NCBI GenBank assembly: GCA_039818665.1 | Contig: JBCBTJ010000013.1 | Coordinates: forward strand, 1 to 60,231 | DNA from: JBCBTJ01 sp039818665 | Lineage (GTDB): Bacteria > Pseudomonadota > Alphaproteobacteria > Caulobacterales > Hyphomonadaceae | Direction: 5' to 3' | DNA: 60,231 nt | Part shown: positions 50,168 through 60,038 of the stretch, in pieces | How the letters are laid out: every line of letters begins with the position of its first letter | How positions within the stretch are numbered: the stretch's first letter is position 1 | Program-made: the position numbers and the translations under genes | The notes under the pieces: generated by a model | The model's database searches: none | Seen by the model: only the letters and a program-made list of their open reading frames with translations | What the model was told of the DNA's origin: nothing

Positions 50168-51778
50168 TTACTCCGGCCGGCAGAGGAATCGAGAGGGATG
50201 CACATCCTGGGCGTTGTCGATCCAGCCGGTCAACGTGGGATCCACCAGATTCTTCGAAACCTGGAACCACATCGGGGTGATTGGCGCGTCGTCGAGCATC
50301 AGCTTCTCAGCCTCGGCGAAGAGCTCAGCGCGCGCGGCGAGGTCGAGTTCACGGTCCGAGGCCGCCAGCAGCGCGTCGTATTCCGGGTTCGCATAGCGCC
50401 CGTAATTCTGCTGCCCTGTCGCCGACTCCAAGAGGTACAGGAAATTCTTAGGATCGTTGTAATCGGCCACCCAGGCGGCGTCGGACACTTCGAAATCGCT
50501 CTGCCGCAGGCGCGCATACAGCACCTTGGTGTCCTGGCGCACGATCGTCGGGCGCACCCAGTCGCCAATGTCGCGCCAATTCGACTGCGCCACAGGCGGC
50601 GGCTTGTTGTTGTCGTCCGTGGAGCGATGAATAAACTCAAACTCCAACGGATTCTCCGGCCCGAATCCCGCGTCCTGCAACAGGCGGCGCGCTTCTTCGA
50701 CGCGTTCTTCCCGGGGCATGTCGGCCCACCAGACTTCGGGGCGATCAGCATCGTAATTCGCCATGCCCGGCGGCACCATGCTGTAGGCGGGGATGAAGCC
50801 CAGGGTCAGCACCTCTTCGGTCAGAAACTCCCGGTCCAGCGCCATGGCCAGGGCGTTTCGCACGCGCGGATCGTCGAACGGTTCGATCGACGAGTTGAAC
50901 ACCCAATACGTGGTGATGAGCGCCGGCGTCGTGTGCACCCAGCCCGGCAGCCGCTCGTTCAGCTCTTCTTTACGCGCGCCGTCGAAGGCGTTGTTGATGT
51001 CGAGATCTCCGCCCTCGATCCGCCGCTCGACCGCCGAGAGGTCTTCAAGCTCGAGATAGACCACGCGGTCGAAGCAGAGCTCCTCAGCGCCTTCCCAAAG
51101 CGGGTTTTTGTCGGCGACGAGCTGGTCGCCAGTCCGCCAGAAGGCGAGCCGGTAGGGTCCGTTGACGACGATGTTCTCAGGCTGAATCCACGCATCGCCA
51201 TGTTCCTCGACGACGTGGCGCGGCACTGGAAACGTCGTGTAATGCGTCAGCAGGCTCGGCAGATAGGGCGCTGGAAACTCAAGCGTGATCTCCAGCGTAT
51301 GGTCGTCCACGGCGCGAACGCCCAGCTCTTCAGGCGGCAGGTCCGTATTGTTCACCGCCTCGGCGTTCTTGATGAGATAGAGGAGCGAGGAGTATTGCGA
51401 GGCCGTTTCCGGCAGTTGGATGCGGCGCATCGCGTAGACAAAGTCGTTAGCGGTCACCGGCGTCCCGTCCGACCAGACCGCGTCCTGCTTTAGGCTAAAC
51501 ACCCAGACTGTGCCGGTTTCGTCCACTTCGTAGCTTTCGGCCATGCCGAATTGCGGCGTTCCGTCGGCGCCGTTGGTCATCAGCCCGATGAACATGTCGG
51601 AGATGATGATATTCTCCCACTGGGCCGAGGATTTGTGCGGGTCGAGCGTGTCGACTTTCGCCGAAATCCCGCGGCGCAGCGTCGGCACGTCCTCGGCCGC
51701 TTCGTCTCCGCCGCCTCCCCCGCAAGCGGCGAGAGCGAACGCAGACGCGGCGGCGAGCCAGAACGAACGACGAATCAT
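50168..51778 (-). CDS. Peptide ABC transporter substrate-binding lipoprotein (OppA-like)
   Basis: A 536-residue SBP_bac_5 family protein. Lipoprotein signal ALAAC followed by a glycine run (C about residue 19). Family blocks: RGISAKVDTLDPHKS, WVFSLKQDAVWSDGTPVTANDFVYAMRR and NGPYRLAFWRTGDQLV. It binds di/oligopeptides or similar ligands and delivers them to the permease pair upstream. ATG 51778 is chosen over a non-signal-like extension. The 114 bases between it and the permease gene hold a 14-base perfect palindrome TCGCGGCGCCGCGA (51869-51882). Confidence 0.93.
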   Translation of the reverse strand: MIRRSFWLAAASAFALAACGGGGGDEAAEDVPTLRRGISAKVDTLDPHKSSAQWENIIISDMFIGLMTNGADGTPQFGMAESYEVDETGTVWVFSLKQDAVWSDGTPVTANDFVYAMRRIQLPETASQYSSLLYLIKNAEAVNNTDLPPEELGVRAVDDHTLEITLEFPAPYLPSLLTHYTTFPVPRHVVEEHGDAWIQPENIVVNGPYRLAFWRTGDQLVADKNPLWEGAEELCFDRVVYLELEDLSAVERRIEGGDLDINNAFDGARKEELNERLPGWVHTTPALITTYWVFNSSIEPFDDPRVRNALAMALDREFLTEEVLTLGFIPAYSMVPPGMANYDADRPEVWWADMPREERVEEARRLLQDAGFGPENPLEFEFIHRSTDDNNKPPPVAQSNWRDIGDWVRPTIVRQDTKVLYARLRQSDFEVSDAAWVADYNDPKNFLYLLESATGQQNYGRYANPEYDALLAASDRELDLAARAELFAEAEKLMLDDAPITPMWFQVSKNLVDPTLTGWIDNAQDVHPSRFLCRPE

Positions 51779-51892
51779 TGGGAGAGCCTTTTCAGCGATC
51801 TTCGGATTTCCGAGCAAATTCCTTGCAGAGACCGGCCAGATTGGAAAGGCGTTTCGCTCAGCGACCCTTCGCGGCGCCGCGAGAACAGGCGC

Positions 51893-52813
51893 CTACCGCT
51901 CTTTCGGATCAAGCGCGTCGCGCAGGCCGTCGCCGATGAAATTGAGGCAGAGCAGCGTCAGCGCCATCGCCACCGCCGGCGCCAGCAGCATCCACGGCCG
52001 CTCCTGCATCTCCCGGGCCCCGTCGGAGATTAAGACGCCGAGCGAGGTCAGCGGCTCGTTCACGCCGAGGCCGAGGAAAGAGAGGAAGCTCTCGGCCAGG
52101 ATCACGACCGGGATGGTCAGCGTCACATAGACCGCCACAGGACCTATCACATTAGGCAGAATATGCCGCCGGATGATCGCCGCCTGACTGACGCCCGCCG
52201 CGCGGGCCGCCTCGATGAACTCCTTGTTCTTCAAGGTCAGCGTCTGGCCGCGCACGATGCGCGCCATGGTCAGCCATTCGATCGCGCCTATGGCGGCGAA
52301 AATCAGGAAAATGTTCCGCTCGAAGATGGTGAGCAGCAGGATCACGAAAAAGATGAAGGGCATGGCGTAGAGCACGTCCACGATTCGCATCATGAGGTTG
52401 TCGACCCGGCCGCCGACAAACCCCGCTGTCGCGCCCCAGGTGACGCCGATCACCAGGCTCACCACCGTCGCGACCACGCCCACCACCATGGAGATTCGCA
52501 GCCCGATCATCAGGCGCGCCATCAGGTCCCGGCCCTGCTGGTCGGTGCCAAGGAGGTGCAGATTCTCGAAGGTCGGGGCGATCTTCACCCGGTCGGTATA
52601 GATGGTCTGATAATCGTGGACCCAAACCAACGGCCCGATAAAAGCGAAGGCGACGAGGACGGCGAGAATCCACATCGAAGTCACGGCCGCGCGGTTGCGG
52701 AACAGGCGCCGGCGCGCATCGTCCCACAGCGAGCGTCCGCCCACGGCGGCCTGCTCCACGGGCTTGGCGACGTCGCTGGGGTCTTTGGCGATCTCTTCGG
52801 CGGTGCGGCTCAT
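51893..52813 (-). CDS. Peptide ABC transporter permease (OppC-like)
   Basis: A 306-residue permease with six helices. Its EAA loop reads EAARAAGVSQAAIIRRHILPNVIGPV, the interface with the ATPase. The N-terminal cytoplasmic extension before TM1 (RRRLFRNRAAVTSMWIL) is the OppC/DppC N-region. It overlaps the OppB-like gene by 4 bases (ATGA). Confidence 0.93.
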   Translation of the reverse strand: MSRTAEEIAKDPSDVAKPVEQAAVGGRSLWDDARRRLFRNRAAVTSMWILAVLVAFAFIGPLVWVHDYQTIYTDRVKIAPTFENLHLLGTDQQGRDLMARLMIGLRISMVVGVVATVVSLVIGVTWGATAGFVGGRVDNLMMRIVDVLYAMPFIFFVILLLTIFERNIFLIFAAIGAIEWLTMARIVRGQTLTLKNKEFIEAARAAGVSQAAIIRRHILPNVIGPVAVYVTLTIPVVILAESFLSFLGLGVNEPLTSLGVLISDGAREMQERPWMLLAPAVAMALTLLCLNFIGDGLRDALDPKER

Positions 52814-53859
52814 TCGTACTTCACCTTCGGATCGAGCACGGCGTAGAGCACGTCGGCGAGCAAATTGAGCAGCACGATCAGGCCGGCGTACACGATGATC
52901 GCGCCCATCACGAGCGTGTAGTCCCGATTGATCGCGCCATCGACAAAGTAGCTGCCCATGCCCGGCAGGCCGAAGATCCGCTCGATCACCACAGACCCTG
53001 TCATCACCCGCGCGGTGGCCGGCCCGACATAAGAGATCAACGGCATCGCCGCAGCCGGCAGCGCGTGGCGCAAGATCACGTCGCGCTCGGACAGGCCCTT
53101 GCCGCGCGCAGTGCGGATATAGTTCGAGCGCATGGTCTCGATCATCGAGGCGCGCGTCAGGCGTGAGATGATGGCGATCTGCGGCAGCGCCAGGGTCAGC
53201 ACCGGCAGGGTCATATTGTACGGCGTCATGCCGATATTCGGGAATTGGCCGAGCCCGCCGGTCGCGAACCAGCCGAGCCCCAAGGCCAGCGTCAGAATCA
53301 AGATCGGCCCCGTCACGAAAGGCGGTATCGAGATCCCCGCCATCGCCAGCCCCATCACGGAATAATCGCCCGCCGTGTTCTGCCTCAGCCCGGCGAATAT
53401 GCCGAGCCCCGCGCCCACGATCAGCGCGGTCAGCATGGCGAGGCCGCCGACGGCGAGACTGATCGGCAGGCCGTCGGCGATGAGATCGTTCACGCTCTTG
53501 CCGAGCGTTTTGTAAGACGGGCCGAAATCCCCCACCAGGACGCCGCCGACATAATCGAAATACTGCTCGTGCAGCGGCTTATCGAGGCCGAATTTCTCCG
53601 CAATCGCGCGCTCTGTCGCCGCCGGCAGCTTGCGCTCCCCGTCGAACGGCCCGCCCGGCGCGGCGCGCATCATCAGGAAGGCCATCGTGATGATAGCGAG
53701 CATGGTCGGGATCGCGATCAGAAGCCGACGGAACGTATAGGCCCAGGGAACGCGGCCGAGCGCGCGGCGGAATGCTGACACGGCGCGGACGCCCCTCTTG
53801 ATCGCTTCAGGATGCCGCGCTTGGCGGCGGTCCAACCGCCGCTTAGGTTCAAGACGCAT
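52810..53859 (-). CDS. Peptide ABC transporter permease (OppB-like)
   Basis: A permease of up to 349 residues. FRRLLIAIPTMLAIITMAFLMMRAAPGGPFDGER is the OppB/DppB N-terminus and TARGKGLSERDVILRHALPAAAMPL the EAA loop. Start is uncertain: ATG 53859 or GTG 53781, the latter giving 323 residues closer to relatives and preceded by GAGGGG. It is the first gene of an order B-C-A operon with no oppD/oppF ATPase genes in the window. Confidence 0.9.
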   Translation of the reverse strand: MRLEPKRRLDRRQARHPEAIKRGVRAVSAFRRALGRVPWAYTFRRLLIAIPTMLAIITMAFLMMRAAPGGPFDGERKLPAATERAIAEKFGLDKPLHEQYFDYVGGVLVGDFGPSYKTLGKSVNDLIADGLPISLAVGGLAMLTALIVGAGLGIFAGLRQNTAGDYSVMGLAMAGISIPPFVTGPILILTLALGLGWFATGGLGQFPNIGMTPYNMTLPVLTLALPQIAIISRLTRASMIETMRSNYIRTARGKGLSERDVILRHALPAAAMPLISYVGPATARVMTGSVVIERIFGLPGMGSYFVDGAINRDYTLVMGAIIVYAGLIVLLNLLADVLYAVLDPKVKYE

Positions 53860-53894
53860 GACGCCCTGTCAATCACACGGTGCAGGAGACGCCC

Positions 53895-54302
53895 TTGCCT
53901 GACTTCAGAAAAGTCACCGAGACCCTCTCGGTCTCGCCGCAGATCACAGAGGCCGATCTTGAGGCCGCCGCCGCGCAAGGCTTCAAGACCATCATCTGCA
54001 ACCGGCCCGACGGCGAGGCCCTCGGCCAGCCGAAGAGCGCGGCCTTGAAAGCCAAGGCCGCAGCGCTGGGCCTGGCTTATGTCGAACTGCCCTTCGGCGG
54101 CGCCCCGACCCAGGACATCGTGTCGCGGCAAGGCGCCGCGATCGACGGCGCCGAGGCGCCTGTTCTCGCCTTTTGCCGCAGCGGCACGCGCTCGATCACG
54201 GCTTGGGCGCTGTCGCGGGCGGGCGGCGAAGATCCGGACAAAGTCATCGCGGCCGCCGCCGAAGCAGGGTATGACCTCTCTGGAATTCGACGGCTGCTAT
54301 AG
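53895..54302 (+). CDS. TIGR01244 / beta-lactamase hydrolase-like phosphatase-sulfurtransferase protein
   Basis: A protein of about 135 residues of the DUF442/TIGR01244 family. FRKVTETLSVSPQITEADLEAAAAQGFKTIICNRPDGE is the family N-terminus and CRSGTRS the phosphatase/rhodanese-type active loop. In other bacteria the domain is fused to Blh sulfur dioxygenases. A TTG start at 53895 is proposed because GGAG lies seven bases upstream; a GTG at 53880 lacks a ribosome site. Divergent from the OppB-like gene. Confidence 0.85.
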   Translation: MPDFRKVTETLSVSPQITEADLEAAAAQGFKTIICNRPDGEALGQPKSAALKAKAAALGLAYVELPFGGAPTQDIVSRQGAAIDGAEAPVLAFCRSGTRSITAWALSRAGGEDPDKVIAAAAEAGYDLSGIRRLL

Positions 54303-54433
54303 GATTGTGCGGTTAACATCCTTGTGAGCGCACGATCACGTTGTCGCCGCACTCGAAGAGTTGAATGGGCTGTGACGCCATGCGACCTAATCTATACGGC
54401 GAGCGCGCATGGTGAGCGCAGGAGAGACCTGAC

Positions 54434-56323
54434 ATGTCGAACCGTTTCTGGCTGGCCGATTTCGAATACGACGACGGCCGGATCCATATTAAAAAGACCG
54501 GCCACCGGGTGCCGGCCGATCTCGCGCTGGCCAATGACGTCCTCACCTGGCTGACCTTCTACGCGCTGGCGCAGAGCTGGCGCACTTGGCGGCGTGTCAC
54601 AGGCCACAAGCGCCCCACCATCGCGTTTTACCCCGATAAGCCGCGCCCCTGGTACTTTATCTGGCCGGTGATGCATGCGGCCGGCGCGAAGCTCATCTCC
54701 GACGTCAGCCAAGCCGACATCGTCTTCCAATTCGACGACACGACGAAAACGAACAATCCGCCGCCGCTGACCAAGCCCGGCGCGAAACTTGTGAATTTCG
54801 GCTGCCACGACGTGTCCAAGACCCGCATCGCCGAGGCCTTCAAAACCGCCTCCGGCTACGACCTCGCCGTCGATCCGCGCGTCTGTCACGGGCCGATGGT
54901 CGTCAAGTCCGAGATCAACGGCGCCCATGACGGCCGCATCCTGGAAGGCCCCCGCGAGCCGGAGCCCGGCCTCACCTATCAGCGCCTTGTCGACAATGAG
55001 ATTCCGGGCGGCCTTGTCGAGGATCTGCGCACCTGCATCGTCGGCGGCGAGCCGGCCGTCGTGTTCCGCAAGCGTCGGCCGCTGGAGCGTCGCTTTAAGA
55101 ATGAGAACCGCGAAGTCCTGCTCGATCAGCCGCGCCAGGTGTTCACCGAAGATGAACTTAATTTGATCCGGCGCTTTGCGGCCGAGCTTCATCTTGACTG
55201 GGGTGGCGTGGACGTGCTGCGTGACCGCGCGTCAGGACGCATCCACATCGTCGACGCGAACAAAACGGACATGGGGCCGCCCGTTGCGCTGAAACTCTCA
55301 TGGAAGCTTAGATCCACCCGGCGAATGGCCCGCGCCTTCGCCGCCGCCTTCGCGCCGAAACGAAACAGCGCCCCCCTAGCCCTCCCTAGAACCACGGAAC
55401 CGACGAAACGCCTCCCCATGAAATCCGCCGGCATCCCCTATGTGAAAGAGATCGACGTCGACTATGGCCGCGTCGACCAAGTCAGCCCCCTCATCCGACG
55501 CGTGATCGCCAACAATCCCGGCGCGTTCACCTATACGGGCACGGGCGTCTACATCATCGGCAAGGGCGAGGTCGCCGTCATCGACCCGGGCCCCGAGATT
55601 GAAGAACATTTCGAAGCGCTGAAACGCGCGCTCGACGGCGAGACGATCACCCACGTCCTCGTCACGCACTCGCACATGGACCACTCGCCCCTCGCCCATC
55701 CGCTGGCCGACTGGGCCGGCTGCAAAGTCTATGCGAAGGGCCCGGCCATCCCGACGGAGTCGGAAGTCCGCATGGAGGCCGGCGACGATCTCTCATTCCG
55801 TCCCGATGTCACGATCGGCGACGGTTTCGTGGCGCAAGGCCCAGGCTGGACGATCGACGCGATCGAAACCCCCGGCCACACCTCCAACCACCTTTGCTAC
55901 GCCTTGAAAGAAGAGAACGCGCTCTTCTCCGGCGACCATGTCATGGGCTGGTCGACCACGGTCATTTCCCCGCCGGACGGCGATATGGGCGACTATCTCA
56001 ACAGCCTCGCCAAAGTGCGCGACCGGAACTTCAAGACCATTTGGCCGACCCATGGCCCGCCGGTCACCGACGACGCGCCGGGCTTCATCCAGGCATATAT
56101 CGACCACCGCAAAAAGCGCGAGGACGCCATCCTCGCCCGCCTCAGCGCCGGCGACACCAACATCCCGGAGATGGTGAAGACCATCTACGCCGATGTGGAC
56201 AAGAAGCTGCACCCGGCCGCCTGCCACTCTGTGCTCGGCCACATGATCCACCTCGTGAAGAACGGGACGGTGACCACGCCGGACGCGACGCCCGGCGTGC
56301 AGAGCGACTATCGGCTGAGCTGA
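54434..56323 (+). CDS. ATP-grasp-like domain fused to metallo-beta-lactamase hydrolase
   Basis: A 629-residue single frame with two halves. Residues 1-315 look like an ATP-grasp ligase: VVKSEINGAHDGR, RTCIVGGEPAVVFRKRRP and LDWGGVDVLRDRASGRIHIVDANKTD, the ATP-binding end with metal-ligating acids. Residues 329-629 form an MBL-fold hydrolase of the LACTB2/glyoxalase II kind: HSHMDHSP, ETPGHTSNH and SGDHVMGW, with a C-terminal winged-helix tail. The junction (55371-55376) is a C6 run next to a TAG in another frame, so a one-base indel could split the gene. AGGAGAG precedes the ATG. Substrates unknown. Confidence 0.75.
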   Translation: MSNRFWLADFEYDDGRIHIKKTGHRVPADLALANDVLTWLTFYALAQSWRTWRRVTGHKRPTIAFYPDKPRPWYFIWPVMHAAGAKLISDVSQADIVFQFDDTTKTNNPPPLTKPGAKLVNFGCHDVSKTRIAEAFKTASGYDLAVDPRVCHGPMVVKSEINGAHDGRILEGPREPEPGLTYQRLVDNEIPGGLVEDLRTCIVGGEPAVVFRKRRPLERRFKNENREVLLDQPRQVFTEDELNLIRRFAAELHLDWGGVDVLRDRASGRIHIVDANKTDMGPPVALKLSWKLRSTRRMARAFAAAFAPKRNSAPLALPRTTEPTKRLPMKSAGIPYVKEIDVDYGRVDQVSPLIRRVIANNPGAFTYTGTGVYIIGKGEVAVIDPGPEIEEHFEALKRALDGETITHVLVTHSHMDHSPLAHPLADWAGCKVYAKGPAIPTESEVRMEAGDDLSFRPDVTIGDGFVAQGPGWTIDAIETPGHTSNHLCYALKEENALFSGDHVMGWSTTVISPPDGDMGDYLNSLAKVRDRNFKTIWPTHGPPVTDDAPGFIQAYIDHRKKREDAILARLSAGDTNIPEMVKTIYADVDKKLHPAACHSVLGHMIHLVKNGTVTTPDATPGVQSDYRLS

Positions 56324-56324
56324 T

Positions 56325-56945
56325 GTGAGCGGCGCGCGGCCGCCCGGGACCCAAGGCTACGGCGAACACGCCGAAGCGCTGTTCAACCGATACGAGTCGC
56401 GCGCCTTTGAAGACGCGCACAGCCATATCCGCCACCTCTTCCCAGACCCGCCGATCCACTTGGTCGACATCGGCGCGGGCACAGGGCGTGACGCGGCTTG
56501 GTTCGCCGCCCGAGGCGACACGGCGGTCGCGGTTGAACCCACGCCGGAGTTTCGCGACCTCGCCAAGGCTGCGCACCCCTCCCCGCGCATCACCTGGCTC
56601 GACGACCATCTGCCCGGCCTCGACAAGCTCCGCGCGCTTAAACAGACGTTCGACATGGTCATGCTCAACGCCGTCTGGATGCACCTCGACGCCCGCGAGC
56701 GAGACACCGCCATGGCGCATGTCGCCGCGCTCACGGCGCCGGGCGGGCGCGTCTTCATGACCCTCCGCCATGGTCCTGTCCCCGCCGGCCGACGCATGTT
56801 CGAAGTGACCGGTGAAGAAACCGCCGCCCTCGCTCGGCGCGAAGGCTTGGCGACGATCTTCGACGACCATGTGGGGTCCATCCAGGCTGAGAACCGCGCC
56901 GCCGGCGTCACCTGGACGCGGCTGGTGTTTGAACGCCCGGCTTAG
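56325..56945 (+). CDS. Class I SAM-dependent methyltransferase
   Basis: A 206-residue methyltransferase with SAM motif I VDIGAGTGRDAAWFAARG (47-64), motif II acid in AVEPTPEFRD and FDMVMLNAVWMHLD (motif IV). Substrate unknown. The GTG at 56325 begins two bases past the stop of the ATP-grasp/MBL gene (TGATGTG), suggesting coupled expression. Its stop lies three bases from that of the convergent DUF1499 gene. Confidence 0.9.
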   Translation: MSGARPPGTQGYGEHAEALFNRYESRAFEDAHSHIRHLFPDPPIHLVDIGAGTGRDAAWFAARGDTAVAVEPTPEFRDLAKAAHPSPRITWLDDHLPGLDKLRALKQTFDMVMLNAVWMHLDARERDTAMAHVAALTAPGGRVFMTLRHGPVPAGRRMFEVTGEETAALARREGLATIFDDHVGSIQAENRAAGVTWTRLVFERPA

Positions 56946-56948
56946 GCG

Positions 56949-57782
56949 CTACCGGCTCGCGTTCACATCCTGCAGGAACAGATAAATCCGCTTCTGGTTC
57001 GCGCCGAGGTCCGACAGGCCGACGCGGCTGACCGAGCGCATATCGACCCGGCTGCCCGCGCCTTCGGCGGTGATGCGGATCGCCACATCATCCTTGAAGC
57101 CGAACCAGAAGGACGTCTCCGTCGCCTCGATCACGCCGGCGGCTTTGTCGGAAGTCACAACCTCCCAGCCGCGGCGCTCCACAACGCCCATGGCCCGGTC
57201 GAACACGGCGCCTGGCGCATCGCCCACGGTGAGCGGCGCGATCGCCTCATAGCGCTCTTCTTCAATGGCGCCGGCCTGCGCGTCCGCGTTCGACATCCCG
57301 CCCATGCCCGGCCAACGCGCATTGGCGCCGTCCGGGATCACCGGATTGGCGAGCACTTGGTTGAGCGCGCCCGCCGTCTCGCGCGCATCGAGCAGCGTCT
57401 GTGAGAAGGCCACAGGCCGCTCCCAGTCGGTCTGCACGTCGTGGATCGGCGGCAAGGATTGCGCGCCCGCGGCGAGGCCGAACAGCCGGCCGATCAAGGC
57501 GCCGGAGATGAACAGCGCGCCCAGCGCCAGCATGAAAGGCCGTTTCCGCGGCGCGCCGATCAGCGACACGACCAGCGCCGCCAGCGCGACCGCCCCCGTG
57601 ATCCCCACGACGATCGGTCCCCAAGAGAAGTACATTTGGCCCAGGCCGAACTGCCAGCCCCAGAGGCCGAACTTCGTGCCCAACGCCGCGGCCAGGAACC
57701 AAATCACCGCCAGCACCGACAAGATCAGCGCCGACAGCGCAAAGGTCTGCCGCCACCCCGCATCTTGAACATCGCTCGACAT
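56949..57782 (-). CDS. DUF1499 family membrane protein
   Basis: A 277-residue protein. Three hydrophobic segments in the first 115 residues (LSALILSVLAVIWFLAAALG; IVVGITGAVALAALVVSLIG; FMLALGALFISGALIGRLFG) precede the DUF1499 domain (about 120-277), whose hallmark is FGFKDDVAIRITAEGAGSRVDMRSVSRVGLSDLG. Role unknown. ATG 57782 is preferred since GGAG lies eight bases upstream; an in-frame ATG at 57815 is possible. It diverges from the autotransporter across 177 bases. Confidence 0.9.
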   Translation of the reverse strand: MSSDVQDAGWRQTFALSALILSVLAVIWFLAAALGTKFGLWGWQFGLGQMYFSWGPIVVGITGAVALAALVVSLIGAPRKRPFMLALGALFISGALIGRLFGLAAGAQSLPPIHDVQTDWERPVAFSQTLLDARETAGALNQVLANPVIPDGANARWPGMGGMSNADAQAGAIEEERYEAIAPLTVGDAPGAVFDRAMGVVERRGWEVVTSDKAAGVIEATETSFWFGFKDDVAIRITAEGAGSRVDMRSVSRVGLSDLGANQKRIYLFLQDVNASR

Positions 57783-57959
57783 AGCCCGCACTCCTCCGCT
57801 CCCGTCGGCCGCCATCTAGCGCGAGATCGGCCGATCCGAAAAGTCACCCCTTCACATCTCGCCGCAGGCGCGATTTTCGGGATTGCCTAAGTCTATCGCC
57901 ATGAGACCATCGCCCTGAGACGCCGGCGATCGCGGCCGGCCGGGGCCAGGGAGGATCAT

Positions 57960-60020
57960 ATGGCGAGGTTTGCATGGCGCGCGGCGGCGGCCGCGCTCGG
58001 GCTGGCGGCCGCGGGCGGCGCGGCGCAGGCGCAAAGCGTCTACTCCTTCGGCGACAGCCTCTCCGACATCGGCAATGTCAAAGCCGTCACCTTCGGCCTT
58101 GAGGCCGGTCCCGACTATTTCCAAGGCCGCTTCTCCAACGGCTTCATCTGGACCGACATTCTCTCCCTCGAGATCGCCGGCGAGTTCCAACGCACCAATC
58201 CCGGCCTCATCGGGCCCTTCGCCCGCGGTCGGCGCGCCGGCTACAATTTCGCCCATGGCGGCGCGGTGTCCGGCAATAACGGGCTCAATCTCGACGCCTT
58301 TTTCGGCGGTCGCATCCAAGGCACGCTGCTCGAACTGCTGCCGCCTTTCGTGCTCACCGAACAGGCCGAGCATTTCCGCGATCAGCGCTTCTTCTTCGGC
58401 CGCACCTTCGCCGCCGGCTCGGACGATTTCGCCACCATCTCCTCAGGCGGCAACGATTATTTCAACGGCGAGACCGATGTCGATTTCGTCGTCGGCTCCA
58501 TCGTCCACTCGCTCGACATCATCCGCCAGAACGGCGTCCGCAATTTCATCGTCCTGGACCTGCCCAATGTCGGCGACATCCCGGCCCGCTTCGGCGATCC
58601 CAACCAGGCCGAGCTGAACGCGCTCTCCCAAGCCCACAACGCCCTCCTCGTCTCTGAGATCGACGCGTTCGAAGCCGCCCGCGGCGTCGATGTGGCCGTC
58701 ATCCCGGTCGGCCAGCTGTTCGACATGATTGTCGACGATGCGGCGAACAATGCCGGCGGCCTCTTCGGCTTCACCACCGTCGCGCCGGGCGCCGGCACGT
58801 CCGGCAGCTGCCTCGGCGACGGCCTCGTGCTCGCCGCCTGCCCGGACACCTATCTCTTCTACGACGACATTCATCCCACCGCCCGGGCCCACGAAATCGT
58901 GGCGGATCTCGCCCTCGCCACCCTGTTCGGCCAGTCCGCGACCGCCACCGAAGCCGGCGCGCGCGGCGTCGCCGTGGCTCAGGTCCAGCTCTCCCAGAAC
59001 CGGCTTATGTCCGCCCGCTTCGCCGCCGCGCAGGCCGGCGCGCTGAACTCCGGAACGCTGTCGGACCGCGCCGGCGGCCTTGCCTTCGGCGACGGCCTCT
59101 CCTTCAGCGAAACCGGCGAAGCCCTCGCCTCCGCGCCAGGCCAAGTCGCCTATTTCCGCTATATCGACGGCTTCGCCCCCGGCCTCTCCGAACTGACCCC
59201 GGGAGACATAGCCGCGCCGGACTTCATGCAAGCGAGCCTCACCCTCTCAACCGGCGAATACGTCATGACCCATGGCGCCGACGCGATGCTGACCGACAAG
59301 ATCTTCCTCGGCGCGCTCGTCTCCCAATCGGCGCGCGAGAACACCGCCTTCCAATCCCTCCGCGACGACGCAGCAGACACCTACGCCGTCTACGCCGCCT
59401 ATTTCGACGGGCCGCTCTCGTTCAGCGCCTCCATCCAAGGCGGCGAGGTGGAGCAAAGCTTCCAGCGCGCCACCGGCTTCGATTTCGCCCCCGTCGCCAC
59501 CGGCCGCGCCCGCACGCGCCACGCCACGGCCCGCCTCGACGCGACCTACGCCGCCGCCCTCGGCCCGGCCCGGCTCAGCGCCGACGCCAAGCTCGCCGTC
59601 ACCGACGTGACCCATTTCGGATACGCCGAAACCGGCGGCCTCGGCCTTGTCGACCGCACCGTCGCAGACCAGGGCGCGGCCGGCGCGGCGGCCTATCTCG
59701 GCGGCGCGGCCGGCGTCACCGCCCGCCTCGCCCGCGGCTGGACGCTTGGCCTCGACCTTGGCGCCGGCGCGCTCGCGGCCGATTCGACCGAGATCGGCTT
59801 CGCGGCCCTGCTGGACACGCCCGGCCTCCTCGAAGAGCGCCTGGACGGCAACCGCCTCTTCGCCCGCCCGGTCGAACAAGCCCAGCTCGGCGGCCTCGTC
59901 GGCGCCGGCCTCGCCCTCTCCCAATCCACTCGCTTCTCCCTCCGCGCCGACGCCGACGCGCTGATCACAGCCGACGGCGCCCGCCCCGTCGCAAAGCTGC
60001 AGGCGAGTTGGCGGTTTTAG
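57960..60020 (+). CDS. GDSL/SGNH esterase autotransporter
   Basis: A 686-residue type V secreted esterase. Signal peptide ends AAQA before QSVY. The SGNH hydrolase passenger (about 26-330) has block I FGDSLSDIGN, the Gly block, GGNDYF (block III) and block V D-D-I-H-P. The C-terminal beta-barrel domain (from about 400) ends in the typical outer-membrane motif with terminal F (ASWRF). Passengers of this type (EstA, ApeE) hydrolyse acyl esters at the surface. Strong AGGGAGG ribosome site just before the ATG. Confidence 0.93.
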   Translation: MARFAWRAAAAALGLAAAGGAAQAQSVYSFGDSLSDIGNVKAVTFGLEAGPDYFQGRFSNGFIWTDILSLEIAGEFQRTNPGLIGPFARGRRAGYNFAHGGAVSGNNGLNLDAFFGGRIQGTLLELLPPFVLTEQAEHFRDQRFFFGRTFAAGSDDFATISSGGNDYFNGETDVDFVVGSIVHSLDIIRQNGVRNFIVLDLPNVGDIPARFGDPNQAELNALSQAHNALLVSEIDAFEAARGVDVAVIPVGQLFDMIVDDAANNAGGLFGFTTVAPGAGTSGSCLGDGLVLAACPDTYLFYDDIHPTARAHEIVADLALATLFGQSATATEAGARGVAVAQVQLSQNRLMSARFAAAQAGALNSGTLSDRAGGLAFGDGLSFSETGEALASAPGQVAYFRYIDGFAPGLSELTPGDIAAPDFMQASLTLSTGEYVMTHGADAMLTDKIFLGALVSQSARENTAFQSLRDDAADTYAVYAAYFDGPLSFSASIQGGEVEQSFQRATGFDFAPVATGRARTRHATARLDATYAAALGPARLSADAKLAVTDVTHFGYAETGGLGLVDRTVADQGAAGAAAYLGGAAGVTARLARGWTLGLDLGAGALAADSTEIGFAALLDTPGLLEERLDGNRLFARPVEQAQLGGLVGAGLALSQSTRFSLRADADALITADGARPVAKLQASWRF

Positions 60021-60038
60021 GAGGACGGCCTTAGACGA

